DNA of 9,143 nucleotides from Hyphomicrobiaceae bacterium (GTDB lineage Bacteria > Pseudomonadota > Alphaproteobacteria > Rhizobiales > Hyphomicrobiaceae): contig JAFMSC010000140.1 in NCBI GenBank assembly GCA_017353825.1, positions 1 through 9,143 on the forward strand. The letters run 5' to 3'. How positions within the stretch are numbered: the stretch's first letter is position 1; every line of letters starts with the position of its first letter. The translations under genes were made by a program, and so were the position numbers. This document shows, in pieces, positions 8,429 through 9,143 of the stretch. The notes under the pieces were generated by a model. That model was not told the DNA's origin. It saw only the letters and a list, made by a program, of their open reading frames with translations, and did not search any database.

Positions 8429-9070
8429 ATGAGCTACGCAGCGCCCTTCGCGGGGCTCAAGGTCATTGATCTCAGCCAGGGCGTGGCCGGACCCTACTGC
8501 GGGATGCTGCTCGCCCAGCACGGGGCCAATGTCATCAAGGTGGAGCCAACCGGAGAGGGGGACTGGGCGAGGACCATAGGTAGACGCTATGGGGGCCACA
8601 CCGCCTACTCGATCCCGACCAATCTCGGCAAGCGTTCGATCGCGCTCGACCTGAAGTCCGACGAGGGAAAGCAGGTGCTATGGCGCCTCACCGGCGGCGC
8701 CGACGTGTTGATCGAGGGCTTTCGCCCCGGCGTGCTCGAAAGGCTCGGCTTCGGCTATGACGCGGTCTCCGGGCGCGAGCCGCGCATCCTCTATCTGTCG
8801 GTTTCGGGCTTCGGCCAGGTGGGTCCCTTTTCCCGCCGCCCAGCCATGGACCCCGTGCTGCAGGCCTTCACGGGTCTCATGATAGACAATAAGGGCGAGG
8901 ACGGCATCCCCCACCGCGTGCCGTTTGTCATCATCGACATGTCGACGGCGCTCTATGCCTTCCAGGCGCTTTCGGCTGCCCTCTATGCGCGGTTGTACGA
9001 GCCCCGCGGTCGACGCATCGAGGTTAGACTCTTACCCGAAGAATCTTTGACAGAACGAGTCCAACATTGA
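8429..9070 (+). pseudogene. Family III CoA-transferase (CaiB/BaiF type), 3'-truncated
   Basis: Members move CoA between carboxylic acids through an aspartyl-CoA intermediate. The start MSYAAPFAGLKVIDLSQGVA is family-typical, with GPYCGMLLAQHGANVIKVEP at 21-40, SIPTNLGKRSIALDLK at 61-76 and LIEGFRPGVLERLGFGY at 94-110. MDPVLQA at 140-146 carries the presumed catalytic D141. AAGGGG about 10 nt upstream supports ATG 8429, which lies 31 bp after the thiolase end. Homology stops at RGRRIEV (residue 199, about 9023). The last 14 residues, to a TGA at 9068, come from unrelated DNA. Normal members have about 390-400 residues, so half the protein, including the second part of the interlocked fold, is missing and activity is very unlikely. 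The same frame is also open upstream through the frameshifted thiolase, from 7499; that is an artefact of the frameshift, not a real fusion. Confidence 0.85.
9023..9065. repeat. Imperfect 9-bp inverted repeat at the CoA-transferase breakpoint
   Basis: GTTAGACTC at 9023..9031 and GAGTCCAAC at 9057..9065 pair at 8 of 9 positions around 25 nt. It begins exactly where CoA-transferase homology ends. The 9023..9075 stretch is AT-richer than its flanks. It could be the end of an insertion sequence; the reading ACTCTTACCCGAAGAATC faintly recalls ISL3-type ends, but I cannot confirm a family and the other end is outside the window. Confidence 0.45.
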
Positions 9071-9081
9071 AAGACGAGCCG

Positions 9082-9143
9082 TCAGGCGGCGGCGAGCAAA
9101 TCAACGATCTTCTGGATGGCTGCATCGGCACGATGGTAGGCCG
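9082..9143 (-). CDS. C-terminal end of an unidentified protein, possibly a transposase
   Basis: On the minus strand the frame open from the right edge reads AYHRADAAIQKIVDLLAAA and then stops (TGA complement at 9082..9084). Only 19 residues are visible, so the family cannot be named. Its high-GC codon pattern looks coding. Its stop lies about 60 bp from the point where the CoA-transferase is interrupted, the usual distance between a transposase stop and an insertion-sequence end, so a transposase is the working guess. Confidence 0.4.
   Translation of the reverse strand, partial: AYHRADAAIQKIVDLLAAA

Noticed and set aside
7499..9070. A genuine thiolase-CoA-transferase fusion protein of 523 residues
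   Set aside because: The linking segment (about 8224..8428) is the correct thiolase C-terminus read out of frame; the CoA-transferase has its own start and ribosome site at 8429.

Overview
The window is GC-rich, densely coded bacterial DNA. The reading frames and gene content suggest a proteobacterium, most likely an alphaproteobacterium with versatile aromatic and fatty-acid catabolism; this is an inference, as no marker gene is present.

Left part (1..4033): a phthalate 4,5-dioxygenase-type cluster with divergent arms. On the minus strand is a Rieske oxygenase alpha subunit that runs off the left edge. On the plus strand are a phthalate dioxygenase reductase (FMN/NAD/[2Fe-2S]), a Gfo/Idh/MocA dehydrogenase of the cis-4,5-dihydrodiol (4,5-dihydroxyphthalate dehydrogenase) type, and a MarR-family regulator. 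Together the enzymes would convert phthalate to 4,5-dihydroxyphthalate. The decarboxylase that would follow is not in the window. The 180-bp divergent spacer carries two palindromes with the same core (TTAG-N4-CTAA), centred 84 bp apart, one in front of each arm. They are good candidates for the MarR operators.

Middle (4034..4527): no intact gene. On the minus strand there is a decayed NmrA/SDR-type NAD(P)-binding gene, readable only by switching frames three times. A perfect 12-bp inverted repeat lies inside it.

Right part (4528..9143): a CoA-thioester (beta-oxidation-like) module. A large bifunctional enoyl-CoA hydratase/3-hydroxyacyl-CoA dehydrogenase is on the minus strand. Divergent from it are a DUF35 Zn-ribbon/OB-fold protein, an SCP2-type thiolase and a family III CoA-transferase. 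As sequenced this plus-strand arm is broken: one apparent single-base deletion fuses DUF35 to the thiolase start, two more disrupt the thiolase, and the CoA-transferase is cut off near 9023 by unrelated, AT-richer sequence. That sequence is followed by the C-terminal end of an oppositely oriented gene, so this looks like a mobile-element or rearrangement junction.
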